Positions 1 to 9,427 of a stretch of DNA of 64,000 nucleotides are shown piece after piece. The stretch lies in the NCBI RefSeq assembly GCF_001693385.1, contig NZ_CP016428.1, forward strand, positions 7,740,001 through 7,804,000, written 5' to 3'. Both the position numbers and the translations under genes were made by a program. Under the pieces are notes generated by a model, which saw only the letters and a list, made by a program, of their open reading frames with translations, ran no database searches and was not told where the DNA came from. Each line of letters opens with the position of its first letter. Position 1 is the stretch's first letter. The DNA is from Bradyrhizobium icense. GTDB taxonomy: Bacteria > Pseudomonadota > Alphaproteobacteria > Rhizobiales > Xanthobacteraceae.

Positions 1-421
1 CCAGAATTTCTTCGACGATGAAGGCAAAGGAAATCGTCGCGATGACGAGATAAATGCCCGTCAGCCGCAGCGCCGGAAATCCGACCAGCGCACCGACCAC
101 GCCGGTCAACAGGCCGCCGGCCAGGAAGTAGACCGGAAACGGCACGTTGAACTGCTGCAGATAGGCCGCCGTGTAGGCGCCGATCGCCAGAAAGGCGGCG
201 TGCCCAAGCGAGGCCTGCCCGGTGAAGCCGGTGAGAATCATCAGTCCCACGCCAACCGTCGCATAGATGCAGACGAACACCAGTTGGCTGACGAGGTAGC
301 TGGAAAGCACGAAGGGCGCGATCAGGAGAAACGCCAGCAGGATACCGTAGGAAACGATGTAGCCGCTGTGCGGGACCAGTTTGATGTCGTCTTCGTAATC
401 CGTCTTGAAGAGAAAACGCAT
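1..421 (-). CDS. livM: Branched-chain amino acid ABC transporter permease LivM (partial)
   Basis: The first 140 codons of a membrane protein whose 3' part lies beyond the window edge. It begins MRFLFKTDYEDDIK, has hydrophobic segments, and contains the LivM signature stretch GLMILTGFTGQASLGHAAF. LivM pairs with LivH in the inner membrane to form the permease channel of a high-affinity branched-chain amino acid (or related amide/urea-type) importer. Its ATG shares one base with the stop codon of livH (TAATG), so the two are translationally coupled. Family membership is clear; the substrate cannot be told from this part. Confidence 0.9.
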   Translation of the reverse strand, partial: MRFLFKTDYEDDIKLVPHSGYIVSYGILLAFLLIAPFVLSSYLVSQLVFVCIYATVGVGLMILTGFTGQASLGHAAFLAIGAYTAAYLQQFNVPFPVYFLAGGLLTGVVGALVGFPALRLTGIYLVIATISFAFIVEEIL

Positions 422-1299
422 TAGACCTTCTTCCGCATGTGAACACCGAACAGGCCTTCGGGCTTGAGCAGCAGCACCACCAGAAGGACGATGTAGGGCG
501 CGACGTCCTTCCAGCCCTGCGGCAGGTAGAAGCCGGCCATGCTCTCGATCACGCCGATCAGCACGCCGCCGACCACGGCACCCGGAATCGAGCCGAAGCC
601 GCCGAGCACGGCGGCGGGAAATGCTTTCAGGCCCAGCACCAGTCCGACATTGGAGTGAATGAAGGTGATCGGCGCGAGCAGCACGCCGGCAGCGGTCGCG
701 ACCGCTGCAGCGATTGCCCAAACGATCGAGACCACGCGCTTGACCGGAATGCCCATGTAGTAGGCAGCCAGCATGTTCTCCGAGCTGGCGCGCATCGCGG
801 TGCCGAGCGTGGTGCGGTTGAAGAACAGATACAGCAGCGCGCAAAGGATGATGGTCGCGGCGATCACCGAGAGCTTGTCGTAGGCCAGCACCAGCGAGCC
901 GATCCGCAATACGCCGTCGCTGAACGGCGTCTCGATCTTGAAATCGTCGGTGCCCCAAATCATGCCAACAACGGAGCGCAGGAAATATCCGAGCCCGATC
1001 GTTGCCATGATGATGGAAAACTGCGGATAACCGAGGATCGGACGCACCACGACGCGTTCAGCCAGCATGCCGAACAGCGCCATCGCCGCCACCGCGCCGG
1101 CGAACCCGAGCCAATAATTAAGACCGAGCATGCCGATGAATGTGAAGGCGAAGAATCCGCCCAGCATCATCAAATCGCCCTGGGCGAAATTGACGACCTC
1201 GGTTGCCTTGTAAATGAGCACAAAGCCGAGCGCGATCAGGCCATAGACGCAGCCGAGCGCGATGCCACTCACCAGCTGCTGAACGAAGTCCAGCATCAT
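421..1299 (-). CDS. livH: Branched-chain amino acid ABC transporter permease LivH
   Basis: About 292 residues, the normal LivH length, with many membrane helices and the LivH hallmarks LGCVYGLIALGFVLIYKATE near the N-terminus, FAQGDLMMLGGF around residue 45 and a C-terminal GGVLIGVIESM segment. It forms the other half of the permease with the following livM. The ATG at 1299 (MMLDFVQQ) is chosen because a GGGGAGGG ribosome-binding site sits just upstream. The open frame extends further upstream but encodes an atypical leader. No binding protein or ATPase is visible beside it; those genes probably lie beyond the left edge. A LivJ-like protein at 25750-26979 is too far away to be assigned. Confidence 0.92.
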   Translation of the reverse strand: MMLDFVQQLVSGIALGCVYGLIALGFVLIYKATEVVNFAQGDLMMLGGFFAFTFIGMLGLNYWLGFAGAVAAMALFGMLAERVVVRPILGYPQFSIIMATIGLGYFLRSVVGMIWGTDDFKIETPFSDGVLRIGSLVLAYDKLSVIAATIILCALLYLFFNRTTLGTAMRASSENMLAAYYMGIPVKRVVSIVWAIAAAVATAAGVLLAPITFIHSNVGLVLGLKAFPAAVLGGFGSIPGAVVGGVLIGVIESMAGFYLPQGWKDVAPYIVLLVVLLLKPEGLFGVHMRKKV

Positions 1300-1584
1300 A
1301 TCCCTCCCCGATGCCGGACGATTCTGTCGATCGCCTCTTTCGCATCTTGTGTCTACACGCTGCCAAGCATCCACAATGCCTGCAGCCGCATATGTCCCGT
1401 CGCATTGAGCCCAAAGCACCGACCGCTGTCAACAAAGCGCTGCGAGCAGCGCCGTTAACAATTGCGGACAAATGCCGCAGCCCGGGAAGTTGCGGGGGTC
1501 GGCGCGTTTTGGTCCACCAGATTCACCGCGCCGAAAGTTCTTCGGTTCATGGTCCACGACAAACAACTGGACCGTTCGGAAATC

Positions 1585-2333
<749 letters not shown>

Positions 2334-2337
<4 letters not shown>

Positions 2338-3857
2338 GCTCGGCCGCTGCGCTCACCTGGTTTGCCCGCCACGAAATCCGCCTGGCATGGCGCGAATGGC
2401 TGGCCATGATGACCGGCAGCCGGGGAAAACGGAAGCGCGCCATCATCGCCCTGGTCGTATTCGCGGCCATCATGCATTTGCCGGCCTATGCCGTGATCGG
2501 CCGCTTTGCGGATTTGCAGGCGCCGCTCGGCAAGCCCGAGTTGATCGTCATCACCGCGACCATCTTTCTCGCCTGGGCCTTGATGCTGTCGCAGGCGATC
2601 GAATCCGTCACGCGGGTATTCTACGCCCGCGCCGATCTCGACCTCCTGATGTCGTCGCCGGCCAACCTCGCCAACGTGTTCTCGGTGCGGATAGCAGCGA
2701 TCGCGCTATCGGTCATCGGGATGGCCCTGCTGCTGTCGACACCCTTTGTCGACGTTCTCGTGATCGGGGGCGGTGCGCGCTGGCTCTCGGCGTTCGGCGT
2801 CGTCGTCGCCATCGGCCTTTCGGCTGCGGCCGTCGCAATCGCGATCACGGTGCTGCTGTTCAGGCTGATCGGCCCGAGCCGCACCCGCCTCGTCGCGCAG
2901 ATCGTGGCGGCCGTCATCGGCGCCGGTTTCGTCATCGCGCTCCAGGTCGCGGCGATCCTTTCCTACGGTACGTTGTCTCGGTTCGCGGTGCTGACCTCCG
3001 ACGCCGCTTCGGCCTACGCGCCTGATCTCGACAGTCCCCTGTGGTGGCCCGCGCGCGCGGCGATCGGCGACGGCATGGTGCTGTCGTGGCTTCTGGCCGG
3101 CGGGCTCCTGCTGCTCTGCGCCGTGATGGCGGTCTTTTCGCCGCGATTTGCCGATACCGTCGTCCGTGTCGCCGCAACCGCGCGCGCTGTCCGTCGCGGG
3201 CCGCGCGCGACGGCATTTCGCGGCGACTCGCGGCAACGGGCGCTGCGCACCAAGGAATTCCTGCTGCTGCGGCGCGACCCGTGGCTGTTGTCGCAAAGCC
3301 TGATGCAACTGCTGTATCTGGTGCCGCCGGCCCTGATGCTGTGGCGAAGCTTTTCCGAAAGCTCGGATGCGATCGTGCTGATCACCCCCGTGATCGTGAT
3401 GGCGGCGGGCCAGCTTGCCGGCGGCCTCGCCTGGCTGACGATATCGGGAGAAGATGCCGCCGACCTGGTCGCGACCGCACCGCTGCCGCCATCGCGTGTG
3501 ATCCGCGCCAAGGTCGAAGTCGTGCTGATCGCCATCGGCGCCATCTTCACGCCGCTGATCGCAGCCCTTGCGTTTGCCTCCGTGACGCAGGCAATCGTCA
3601 CCGCGCTCGGCGTCATCGTCGCGACCGTCTCCGCCGCCGCGATCCAGCTCTGGTTCCGGGTGCAAGCCAAACGCAGCCAGTTCCGCCGCCGCCAGACTTC
3701 GTCGCGGCTGGCAACCTTCGCAGAAGCCTTCTGCTCGATCGGCTGGGCCGCGACGTCAGCCCTTGCCGTCACGATCCCGGTTGCCGCCGTGCTCAGCGGG
3801 GCGATCACTGCGGCCATTCTCGCTGCGACGTGGAAGATCAGCCCGCGGCGGGACTAG
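2334..3857 (+). CDS. ABC transporter permease subunit
   Basis: A 507-residue integral membrane protein. Long hydrophobic helices (for example around residues 35-60, 130-160, 180-200, 250-275 and several in the last 150 residues) alternate with basic cytoplasmic loops. A central loop carries the sequence QRALRTKEFLLLRRDP, which is typical of this exporter permease family. It starts in a 4-bp ATGA overlap with the ATPase gene, so it is the channel half of the same two-component exporter. Nothing in the sequence tells the substrate. It is followed by a decayed region rather than another intact transporter gene. Confidence 0.85.
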
Positions 3858-3917
3858 CAGACAACGTTGGTCGTTTGTGGTAGGTGTCTTCGGGAAACTA
3901 GAAAAGGCGTGATCGCC

Positions 3918-4176
3918 ATGGCTACGCTTATCGTTTCGGCGGAAGGACAAATTGCGCTCGGCAAGGATTTGCTCGAGCACCTTGGCGTTCAGTGCGGTCA
4001 GCAAGTTAGTATCGAGAAGCTTTCCGACGGCCGTATCGCGATCCAGGCCCTTCAACCCAAGGGAAGCATTTCAGACGCTTTCGGTCTTCTGAGAAGGGAA
4101 GGTAGTTCCCTCCCTATCGATCGACGAGATCAACGAAGCAGCCGCTTTAGGCTGGGCAGGTCAACGTAAACCATAG
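3918..4176 (+). pseudogene. AbrB/MazE-family antitoxin-like gene with frameshift
   Basis: The N-terminal part reads MATLIVSAEGQIALGKDLLEHL, a typical AbrB/MazE/SpoVT swapped-hairpin DNA-binding domain, followed by the usual PKGSISDAFGLLRREG linker. In that frame it ends early after an unrelated arginine-rich tail (stop at 4167-4169). The expected tail, LSIDEINEAAALGWAGQRKP, lies in the +1 frame and ends at 4174-4176. The cause is visible: TCCC is tandemly duplicated at 4107-4114, and removing one copy restores a continuous frame. No PIN-domain or MazF toxin gene follows, so this is a broken, orphan antitoxin. A sequencing error in a short repeat is the alternative. Confidence 0.7.
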
Positions 4177-4188
4177 GCTGCTTCACTC

Positions 4189-4337
4189 CTACTTCTCCAA
4201 CCCCGCCCGCTCGATCACGTCCAGCGTTTGGTCTCCTTCTCAATGAACGGGATCATCTCGGCCTTCTGCAGCATCATCGTGCGGGTGCCGATCTTTTCGA
4301 AATGCGTACGCACGCGCTTGCCATGCGGCAAAGTCGA
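4189..4337 (-). pseudogene. Remnant of a TctC/Bug-type substrate-binding protein C-terminus
   Basis: On the minus strand one frame reads FEKIGTRTMMLQKAEM, then IPFIEKETKRWT and a stop. The next frame continues DVIERAGLEK and a stop at 4189-4191. Joined, these look like the C-terminal end of tripartite tricarboxylate transporter receptor (Bug/TctC) proteins, which commonly end with FIxxExxKWxxVIxxAG. A 4-bp loss near the ACGTGATC junction would explain the frame change. Only about 50 codons remain, squeezed between the antitoxin remnant and the hydrolase gene. The identification rests on a short stretch and is tentative. Confidence 0.45.
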
Positions 4338-4338
4338 C

Positions 4339-5283
4339 TTATCCGCGAACCAGCTCCATCACAGCCGCAGCAAAGGCTTCCGGCGCTTCCTGCGGCAGAT
4401 TGTGCCCGACGCGCGGCACCACGCGATGGACGCGGCGGCCGGTGAATTTCGACGCGCTGGCGGTGCCGTCGCTCGCAGGTGCAACACCATCTGCAGCGCC
4501 GTCCAGCGTGATTGACGGCACGGTGATGGGAGGCAGCGCCGCCAGCCTGAGCTGGATGTCGGCATATTGCGGATCGCCTTCAGCCAGACCGAAGCGGTGG
4601 CGATAACTGTGGATCACCACATCGACGTAATCGGGATTGTCGTGAGCGACTGCAGTCCGCTCGAAGCAGGCATCGTCGAACGACCAGTTCGGCGACCATT
4701 GCGTCCACAATATCCTGGCGATCTCGCACCGGTCGGCGGCCAGGCCGGCGCGGCCACGCTCGAGCTGGAAGTAATATTGGTACCACAGCGCCACCTCGCG
4801 TTCGGGGCGCATTGGCACCATGGCGTTGGCAATATCCTGGATCAGATAGGAATTGACGCAGACCAGCCCGATGCAGCGCTCCGGCCATAACGCCGCGCCG
4901 ACGCAGGCCGCACGGCCACCCCAGTCGTAGCCCGCAAACACCGCGCGGCTTATGTCGAGAGCATCCATCAGCGCCATCATGTCGGCGCCAACCGCGGCCT
5001 GCTCGCCCGAGCGCGGCGTTACAGCGTCGCGAAACCGGGTCGGACCATAGCCGCGCAGATAGGGAACAATGACGCGGCAGCCTTGGGCGGCCAGTTGCGG
5101 CGCGACGTCGACATAGGAGTGAATATCATAAGGAAAGCCGTGCATCAGCATCACGGCGGGGCCATCCGCCGGGCCCGCTTCGTAATAGGCGATGCTGAGA
5201 ACGCCGGCATCGATCTGGCGCAATGGCTCCAGCCGCTTCGATGACGGGGCACGCTGGGCCGGGGCGGCGGTCTCTTCAGTCAC
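4339..5283 (-). CDS. Alpha/beta hydrolase, epoxide hydrolase-like
   Basis: A 314-residue cytoplasmic alpha/beta hydrolase. It has the oxyanion motif HGFP at residues 48-51, the nucleophile elbow GYDWGG with Asp120, and a C-terminal catalytic His in VGHNLP near residue 294. An Asp nucleophile followed by WGG is the pattern of soluble epoxide hydrolases and haloalkane/haloacetate dehalogenases, which form an ester intermediate on Asp. The start ATG at 5283 is followed by a short polar leader before the conserved domain. The gene stands alone, next to a decayed region. The substrate cannot be deduced. Confidence 0.85.
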   Translation of the reverse strand: MTEETAAPAQRAPSSKRLEPLRQIDAGVLSIAYYEAGPADGPAVMLMHGFPYDIHSYVDVAPQLAAQGCRVIVPYLRGYGPTRFRDAVTPRSGEQAAVGADMMALMDALDISRAVFAGYDWGGRAACVGAALWPERCIGLVCVNSYLIQDIANAMVPMRPEREVALWYQYYFQLERGRAGLAADRCEIARILWTQWSPNWSFDDACFERTAVAHDNPDYVDVVIHSYRHRFGLAEGDPQYADIQLRLAALPPITVPSITLDGAADGVAPASDGTASASKFTGRRVHRVVPRVGHNLPQEAPEAFAAAVMELVRG

Positions 5284-5435
5284 GGCGAACTCCCTGGTTG
5301 TTTCTTACAATATGGCATAGCCCGTCCCCGATGAAGCAAATCCGGCGCACTGCCGTGCGCGAATGCCATCATGACGTTTCCAGAATTCGGCGATAGAGTA
5401 TCGCCCGCAGCCTTCACCGGTGGATGGGTCATGCC

Positions 5436-6251
5436 ATGTTGCGATCCCTTGCTGTTGCCCTTGCGTTCCTCGGTTCGCTGATTGTCCCGGCGACCGCCCA
5501 ACAACCACTGCGCAGCGAGTGCCTCGCGATGGCAAACGCGCCGCCCCGCGCGGTGCCGGTCAGCCTGCGTCGTACCGCCGCAAAGGCCGAAGAGGTCGCT
5601 ATTACTTATGTCGGGCATTCCACCTATTACATCGATACGCCCGGCGGGGTGCGGATCGCGACCGACTTCAACGGCGCCTACCGGACCGGGCGCCTTCCCG
5701 ACGTCGTCACGATGAACCGCGCGCACTCGACGCACTACACGCTGTTTCCCGATCCAAAAATTCCGCACGTCCTGCATGGCTGGGGCGAGAACGGACAGGC
5801 GGCGCATATCTCAACACGCGTCGACGATGTGTATATTCGCAACGTGCCGACCGACATCCGCCGCTACTATGGCGAGGGCTCCGGCGGCGGCATGATCAAG
5901 GACGGCAACTCGATCTTCATCTTCGAAGTCGCGGGGCTCTGCATCGGCCATCTCGGCCATCTGCATCACAAGCTCGACGAGACGCATTTCGCTGCGATCG
6001 GCCGGCTCGACATCGTGATGGTGCCGATCGACGGCACCTATACGATGTCGCTCGATGGCGTGTCCGAGATCACCAAGCGGCTGCGCTCCTCGATCGTGCT
6101 GCCGATGCACCGCTTCGCCACACCGCTCGACGAATTCATGCGGCTGATCGGCCAGCAATTCCAAATCGACCAGCGGACCGAGCGGACCCTGAAGATTTCG
6201 CGCGACACGTTGCCGGGCACGCCGACGGTGATCATTCTGGAGGGGGTGTGA
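5436..6251 (+). CDS. Secreted MBL-fold (UlaG-like) metal-dependent hydrolase
   Basis: About 271 residues. The N-terminus MLRSLAVALAFLGSLIVPATAQQ is a clear signal peptide with an Ala-x-Ala cleavage site, so the enzyme should be periplasmic. The rest resembles the beta-lactamase-like fold of the UlaG/Lactamase_B_3 group: VGHSTYYIDTPGG, then GHLGHLHHKLDETHF, VMVPIDGTYTMS and LPMHRFATP, which supply His/Asp metal ligands. The classical HxHxDH motif is absent, as in that subgroup. The start at 5436 puts the signal peptide at the N-terminus; an in-frame ATG at 5424 would add four residues. Substrate unknown. Confidence 0.75.
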   Translation: MLRSLAVALAFLGSLIVPATAQQPLRSECLAMANAPPRAVPVSLRRTAAKAEEVAITYVGHSTYYIDTPGGVRIATDFNGAYRTGRLPDVVTMNRAHSTHYTLFPDPKIPHVLHGWGENGQAAHISTRVDDVYIRNVPTDIRRYYGEGSGGGMIKDGNSIFIFEVAGLCIGHLGHLHHKLDETHFAAIGRLDIVMVPIDGTYTMSLDGVSEITKRLRSSIVLPMHRFATPLDEFMRLIGQQFQIDQRTERTLKISRDTLPGTPTVIILEGV

Positions 6252-6334
6252 TCCAGCGGTAGCAATGCTCACCACCGTCATTGCGAGCCAACGGGGAGCA
6301 ATGACGGGCAACAACAATCAAGGGAGCGACGTCC

Positions 6335-7399
6335 ATGGCCAGCACTGCACCCGCCTCCAGAAGCGGGCTCTATGCCGATCCCCGCGAAGACTGGCTGGCG
6401 CAACACACCGAGGAGATCATCGATCCCGCCCGTCCGATCGTCGACCCGCATCACCATCTCTGGGACCGCGGCGGCCTGCGCTACATGATCGAGGAGATGG
6501 CAGCCGATATCGCCTCCGGCCACAACATCATCGCGACAGTTTATGTCGATTGCCGCTCGATGTACCGCGCGCACGGGCCGGAAGCGTTCCGCCCCGTCGG
6601 CGAAGTCGAGTTCGCCAATGGCGTAGCGGCGATGGCGGCGAGCGGAGGTTACGGCAAGGCTGCGATCTGCGCCGGCATCGTCAGCCACGTCAACCTGCTG
6701 CTCGGCGAAGGCGCGAAGGGCGTGCTGGAAGCGGAGATCGCCGCCGGCAACGGCCGCTTCCGCGGCATCCGCCATTCCTCGGCCTGGGATGCAGATCCCA
6801 GCGTCGCCGGCATGTATGCGACACGGCCGCAGGGGCTGTTGCTCGACAATACGTTCCGCAAAGGCTTTGCCTGCCTCGCGCCATTGGGCCTGAGCTTCGA
6901 CGCCTGGCTGTTTCATCCGCAGATCGGCGAACTTACCGATCTCGCCCGCGCCTTTCCCGAGACCCGGATTGTGCTGGATCACTGCGGCGGCCCGGTCGGC
7001 ATCGGCCGTTTTTCCGGCAGGCGCGAGGAAGTGTTCCCGGAATGGAAGGCCTCGATCCAGGAAATCGCCAAATGTTCGAATGTCGTGGTCAAACTCGGTG
7101 GGCTTGCGATGTGCCTGCTCGGCTACGACTTTCACCTGCGCCCGAAGCCGCCGTCCTCCGAACAGGCCGCCGCCGCGTGGCGTCCCTATATCGAAACCTG
7201 CATCGAGGCCTTTGGACCCGATCGATGCATGTTCGAAAGCAATTTTCCGCCCGACAAGGGCCAGTGCAGCTATCAGGTTATCTTCAACGCCTTCAAGCGT
7301 ATCGCCGCGCAACACAGCGAAAACGAGAAGACCGCGCTGTTCTCGAAGACGGCGATCGACTTCTACAAGCTCGAGCTCGACCGATCGCGACCGAGATAA
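6335..7399 (+). CDS. Amidohydrolase family protein (amidohydrolase_2 type)
   Basis: A 354-residue TIM-barrel metal hydrolase. It shows the N-terminal metal-binding HxH in PIVDPHHHLWDRGG near residue 40, a second motif IVLDHCGGP in the middle and MFESNFPPDK near the C-terminus. These are the standard landmarks of the amidohydrolase_2 group, which includes lactonases and decarboxylases acting on aromatic or sugar lactone compounds. No signal peptide is seen, so it is cytoplasmic. It lies 83 bp after the secreted MBL hydrolase on the same strand and may be co-transcribed with it. The substrate is not identifiable. Confidence 0.85.
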   Translation: MASTAPASRSGLYADPREDWLAQHTEEIIDPARPIVDPHHHLWDRGGLRYMIEEMAADIASGHNIIATVYVDCRSMYRAHGPEAFRPVGEVEFANGVAAMAASGGYGKAAICAGIVSHVNLLLGEGAKGVLEAEIAAGNGRFRGIRHSSAWDADPSVAGMYATRPQGLLLDNTFRKGFACLAPLGLSFDAWLFHPQIGELTDLARAFPETRIVLDHCGGPVGIGRFSGRREEVFPEWKASIQEIAKCSNVVVKLGGLAMCLLGYDFHLRPKPPSSEQAAAAWRPYIETCIEAFGPDRCMFESNFPPDKGQCSYQVIFNAFKRIAAQHSENEKTALFSKTAIDFYKLELDRSRPR

Positions 7400-7407
7400 A
7401 CCGTTCG

Positions 7408-8664
7408 CTACGCCCACTCGCCCTTGCGGAATACCGGCACGCGGCTTCCGTCGGCGTGAATGCCGTCGATGTCGGTTTCGGCCGATCCGATCATCCAGTC
7501 GATATGAATGAGGCTCTTGTTGCCGCCTTGGGCCGCAATCTGCTCCGGCGTCAGCTTGTCACCGCCCACGAAGCATTTCGAGTAGCACTGCCCGAGCGCG
7601 ATATGGGAGGCGGCGTTCTCGTCGAACAGCGTGTTGAAGAATAGCAGCCCGCTTTTCGAGATCGGCGAGGAATGCGGCACCAGCGCCACTTCGCCGAGGC
7701 GCGCCGCGCCCTCGTCGGTGTCGAGCACCTTCTTGAGCACCTCTTCGCCGCGTGAGGCCTTTGCCTCGACGATGCGGCCTTCCTCGAACCTGACCGCGAT
7801 GTTGTCGATCAGCGTGCCCTGATAGGACAGCGGCTTGGAGGAGACGACATGGCCGCTGACGCGCCGGCAATGCGGCGTGGTGAAGACTTCCTCGGTCGGG
7901 ATGTTGGCATTGCAGGTAATGCCGTTCTTCGCGGTCGAGGCGCCGCCCTCCCATTCGTGGCCATCGGCAAGACCGATCGTCAGATCGGTGCCCGGGCCGG
8001 AATATTTCAGCGCGTGGAAGCGCTGGCCGTTCAGCCATTCGGTGCGCTCGCGCAGCACGGCGTTGTGTTTTTCCCAGGCGGCGACGGCGCCATCCCGATC
8101 GACGCGGGACGCCGCAAAGATCGCATCCGCCAGTTTTGCCACCGCGATGTCCTCGGGGACGTCAGGGAAAACCTGCTTGGCCCAGGACGGACTCGGATAG
8201 GCGATGATGTTCCAGTTGGTATCGAAATTGACGATCTTCTCCAGCGCCGGCTGATAGGCGATCGAATTGGCCTTGCTGGCCCGCGCCACCTTCACCGGGT
8301 CCTCGCCCGACAGCAGCATCGGATTGTCGCCGACGATGGCCAACCGCGCGGTGTTGGCGCCGAACGCCTTCGCCATGCCCTCATAGAGCCAGTTGGCGGC
8401 ACGATCGAAACCGGCCTCGTGGCCGTAGCGGTAGCGCGCCAGCGTGATCGCCTCGTCCGACAGCAATGGGGTCACCAAACCCGCGCCGGCCTTGTAGGCA
8501 TGTACGGCAATCCGGCGCACCAGCGGCAGCGCGACCGAAGGCGCGGTCAGCAGCAGGTCCTGCCCCGGCTGCAGCCGCAAGCCGACCTTGACCGCGACTT
8601 CGGCGAGGCGGTCGAGCTTTACGGGATCAATCGAGACGGAAGCGTTGCGCTCAGGTGCGGTCAT
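7408..8664 (-). CDS. M29-family aminopeptidase (thermophilic-type, AmpS/AmpT-like)
   Basis: A 418-residue peptidase. The C-terminal half carries the M29 landmarks: GEVALVPHSSPIS with a Glu metal ligand, LFDENAASHIALG with a His ligand, and SLIHIDWMIGS with His/Asp ligands. These enzymes are cytoplasmic, hold two metal ions and release N-terminal residues from peptides. The ATG at 8664 (MTAPERNASVSIDPVKLDRLAEV) fits the family start; the open frame runs further upstream without family resemblance. The gene ends 8 bp from the convergent amidohydrolase gene, with no room for a separate terminator. Confidence 0.9.
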   Translation of the reverse strand: MTAPERNASVSIDPVKLDRLAEVAVKVGLRLQPGQDLLLTAPSVALPLVRRIAVHAYKAGAGLVTPLLSDEAITLARYRYGHEAGFDRAANWLYEGMAKAFGANTARLAIVGDNPMLLSGEDPVKVARASKANSIAYQPALEKIVNFDTNWNIIAYPSPSWAKQVFPDVPEDIAVAKLADAIFAASRVDRDGAVAAWEKHNAVLRERTEWLNGQRFHALKYSGPGTDLTIGLADGHEWEGGASTAKNGITCNANIPTEEVFTTPHCRRVSGHVVSSKPLSYQGTLIDNIAVRFEEGRIVEAKASRGEEVLKKVLDTDEGAARLGEVALVPHSSPISKSGLLFFNTLFDENAASHIALGQCYSKCFVGGDKLTPEQIAAQGGNKSLIHIDWMIGSAETDIDGIHADGSRVPVFRKGEWA

Positions 8665-8930
8665 GATTCTTTCGGCCAATGCTGAAGGATTCTTGAGGCG
8701 TCGCAACCTTCGGCCATGATGACACAAATCAGGCCAAAGCGAGCGAAGCGCCTGACAGCAGCAATAGCACAAGAATGGTCCGGCGAAAGCCAACCTCATG
8801 ATGTTCCGGAATGCAATAATGCCTCGCCGGGAACCCGCCGTGAGCGGTCGAGCATGGCGGTACCGGCGACATGGAGGACCATGACGAGGATGGAATGCCG
8901 GCGAGCGAAGCGAAGCTTGGCGGCGCTCCG

Positions 8931-9212
8931 TTACGCGAATCGAGTGCCGGCGCCCCGCTGCGCCTTGCGATCGGCGCGGACGGGCGCGCCATTTCCGTGG
9001 GCATTGCGGTTGCTCTTTGCGGTTTGGCAAGATTGCGGCGGGGGCTTCGCGGGACGAACCTGAGCCTGGCCGGCAATCAGACGACGGTAGCGGCGCAGCA
9101 CCCGGATTGCGTCGCGGCGCCGCGAGCGATGAAGCGCTTCGAGGATACGCGCAAAGAACCCGGTATGCTTCGCTCGCTGCGTGGGCTCGTCTTCAACGGA
9201 GTGAGTATGCAT
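8931..9212 (-). CDS. Small hypothetical basic protein
   Basis: A 93-residue protein beginning MHTHSVEDEPTQR. Its centre, GFFARILEALHRSRRRDAIRVLRRYRRLI, looks like the short basic helical proteins common in rhizobia (an FxRIxxALHxSRRxQAxRxLRxYxHLI pattern), which gives some support that it is expressed. The C-terminal third is rich in Arg, Ala and Pro and less convincing. No membrane segment or catalytic motif is present and no function is known. A perfect 20-bp palindrome lies about 65-85 bp upstream of its start and may be its operator. Confidence 0.5.
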   Translation of the reverse strand: MHTHSVEDEPTQRAKHTGFFARILEALHRSRRRDAIRVLRRYRRLIAGQAQVRPAKPPPQSCQTAKSNRNAHGNGAPVRADRKAQRGAGTRFA

Positions 9213-9278
9213 CGCTGATGCCCCGCGTGCTGGTGTGTGGGTTTCGCGCGGGCAAAATGTCAGCGGGCGCGAAAAAGG

Positions 9279-9298
9279 CCTGTGAAATATTTCACAGG
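9279..9298. promoter_or_regulatory. Perfect 20-bp palindrome matching the CRP half-site layout
   Basis: The sequence CCTGTGAAATATTTCACAGG is its own reverse complement. Its core, TGTGA-N6-TCACA at 9281-9296, has the spacing and half-sites of a CRP/FNR-family binding site. It lies between the 3' end of the DEAD-box helicase gene (9428) and the start of the small basic protein gene (9212), so it most plausibly controls the latter. No run of T follows, which argues against a terminator. Which regulator binds it is unknown. Confidence 0.45.
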
Positions 9299-9427
9299 AG
9301 TTTCGTCGCGCGAGACAAATGGACGTGAGGAAGCTTGACGAAGCCTTGAGGCTCGCTTTAGGCCCGGCGCGCTGACGTCATCCGTGCGCAAGCCGCGGTG
9401 GGGCCGTCGAGGTCTGGGTCATGCCGG

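Noticed and set aside
8729..8872. Possible small membrane peptide on the minus strand ending FRRTILVLLLLSGASLALA
   Set aside because: A hydrophobic tail is visible, but there is no clear start or ribosome-binding site and no family support.
9319..9375. 18-codon frame MDVRKLDEALRLALGPAR downstream of the CRP-like palindrome
   Set aside because: Too short to distinguish from chance; no adjacent ribosome-binding site.
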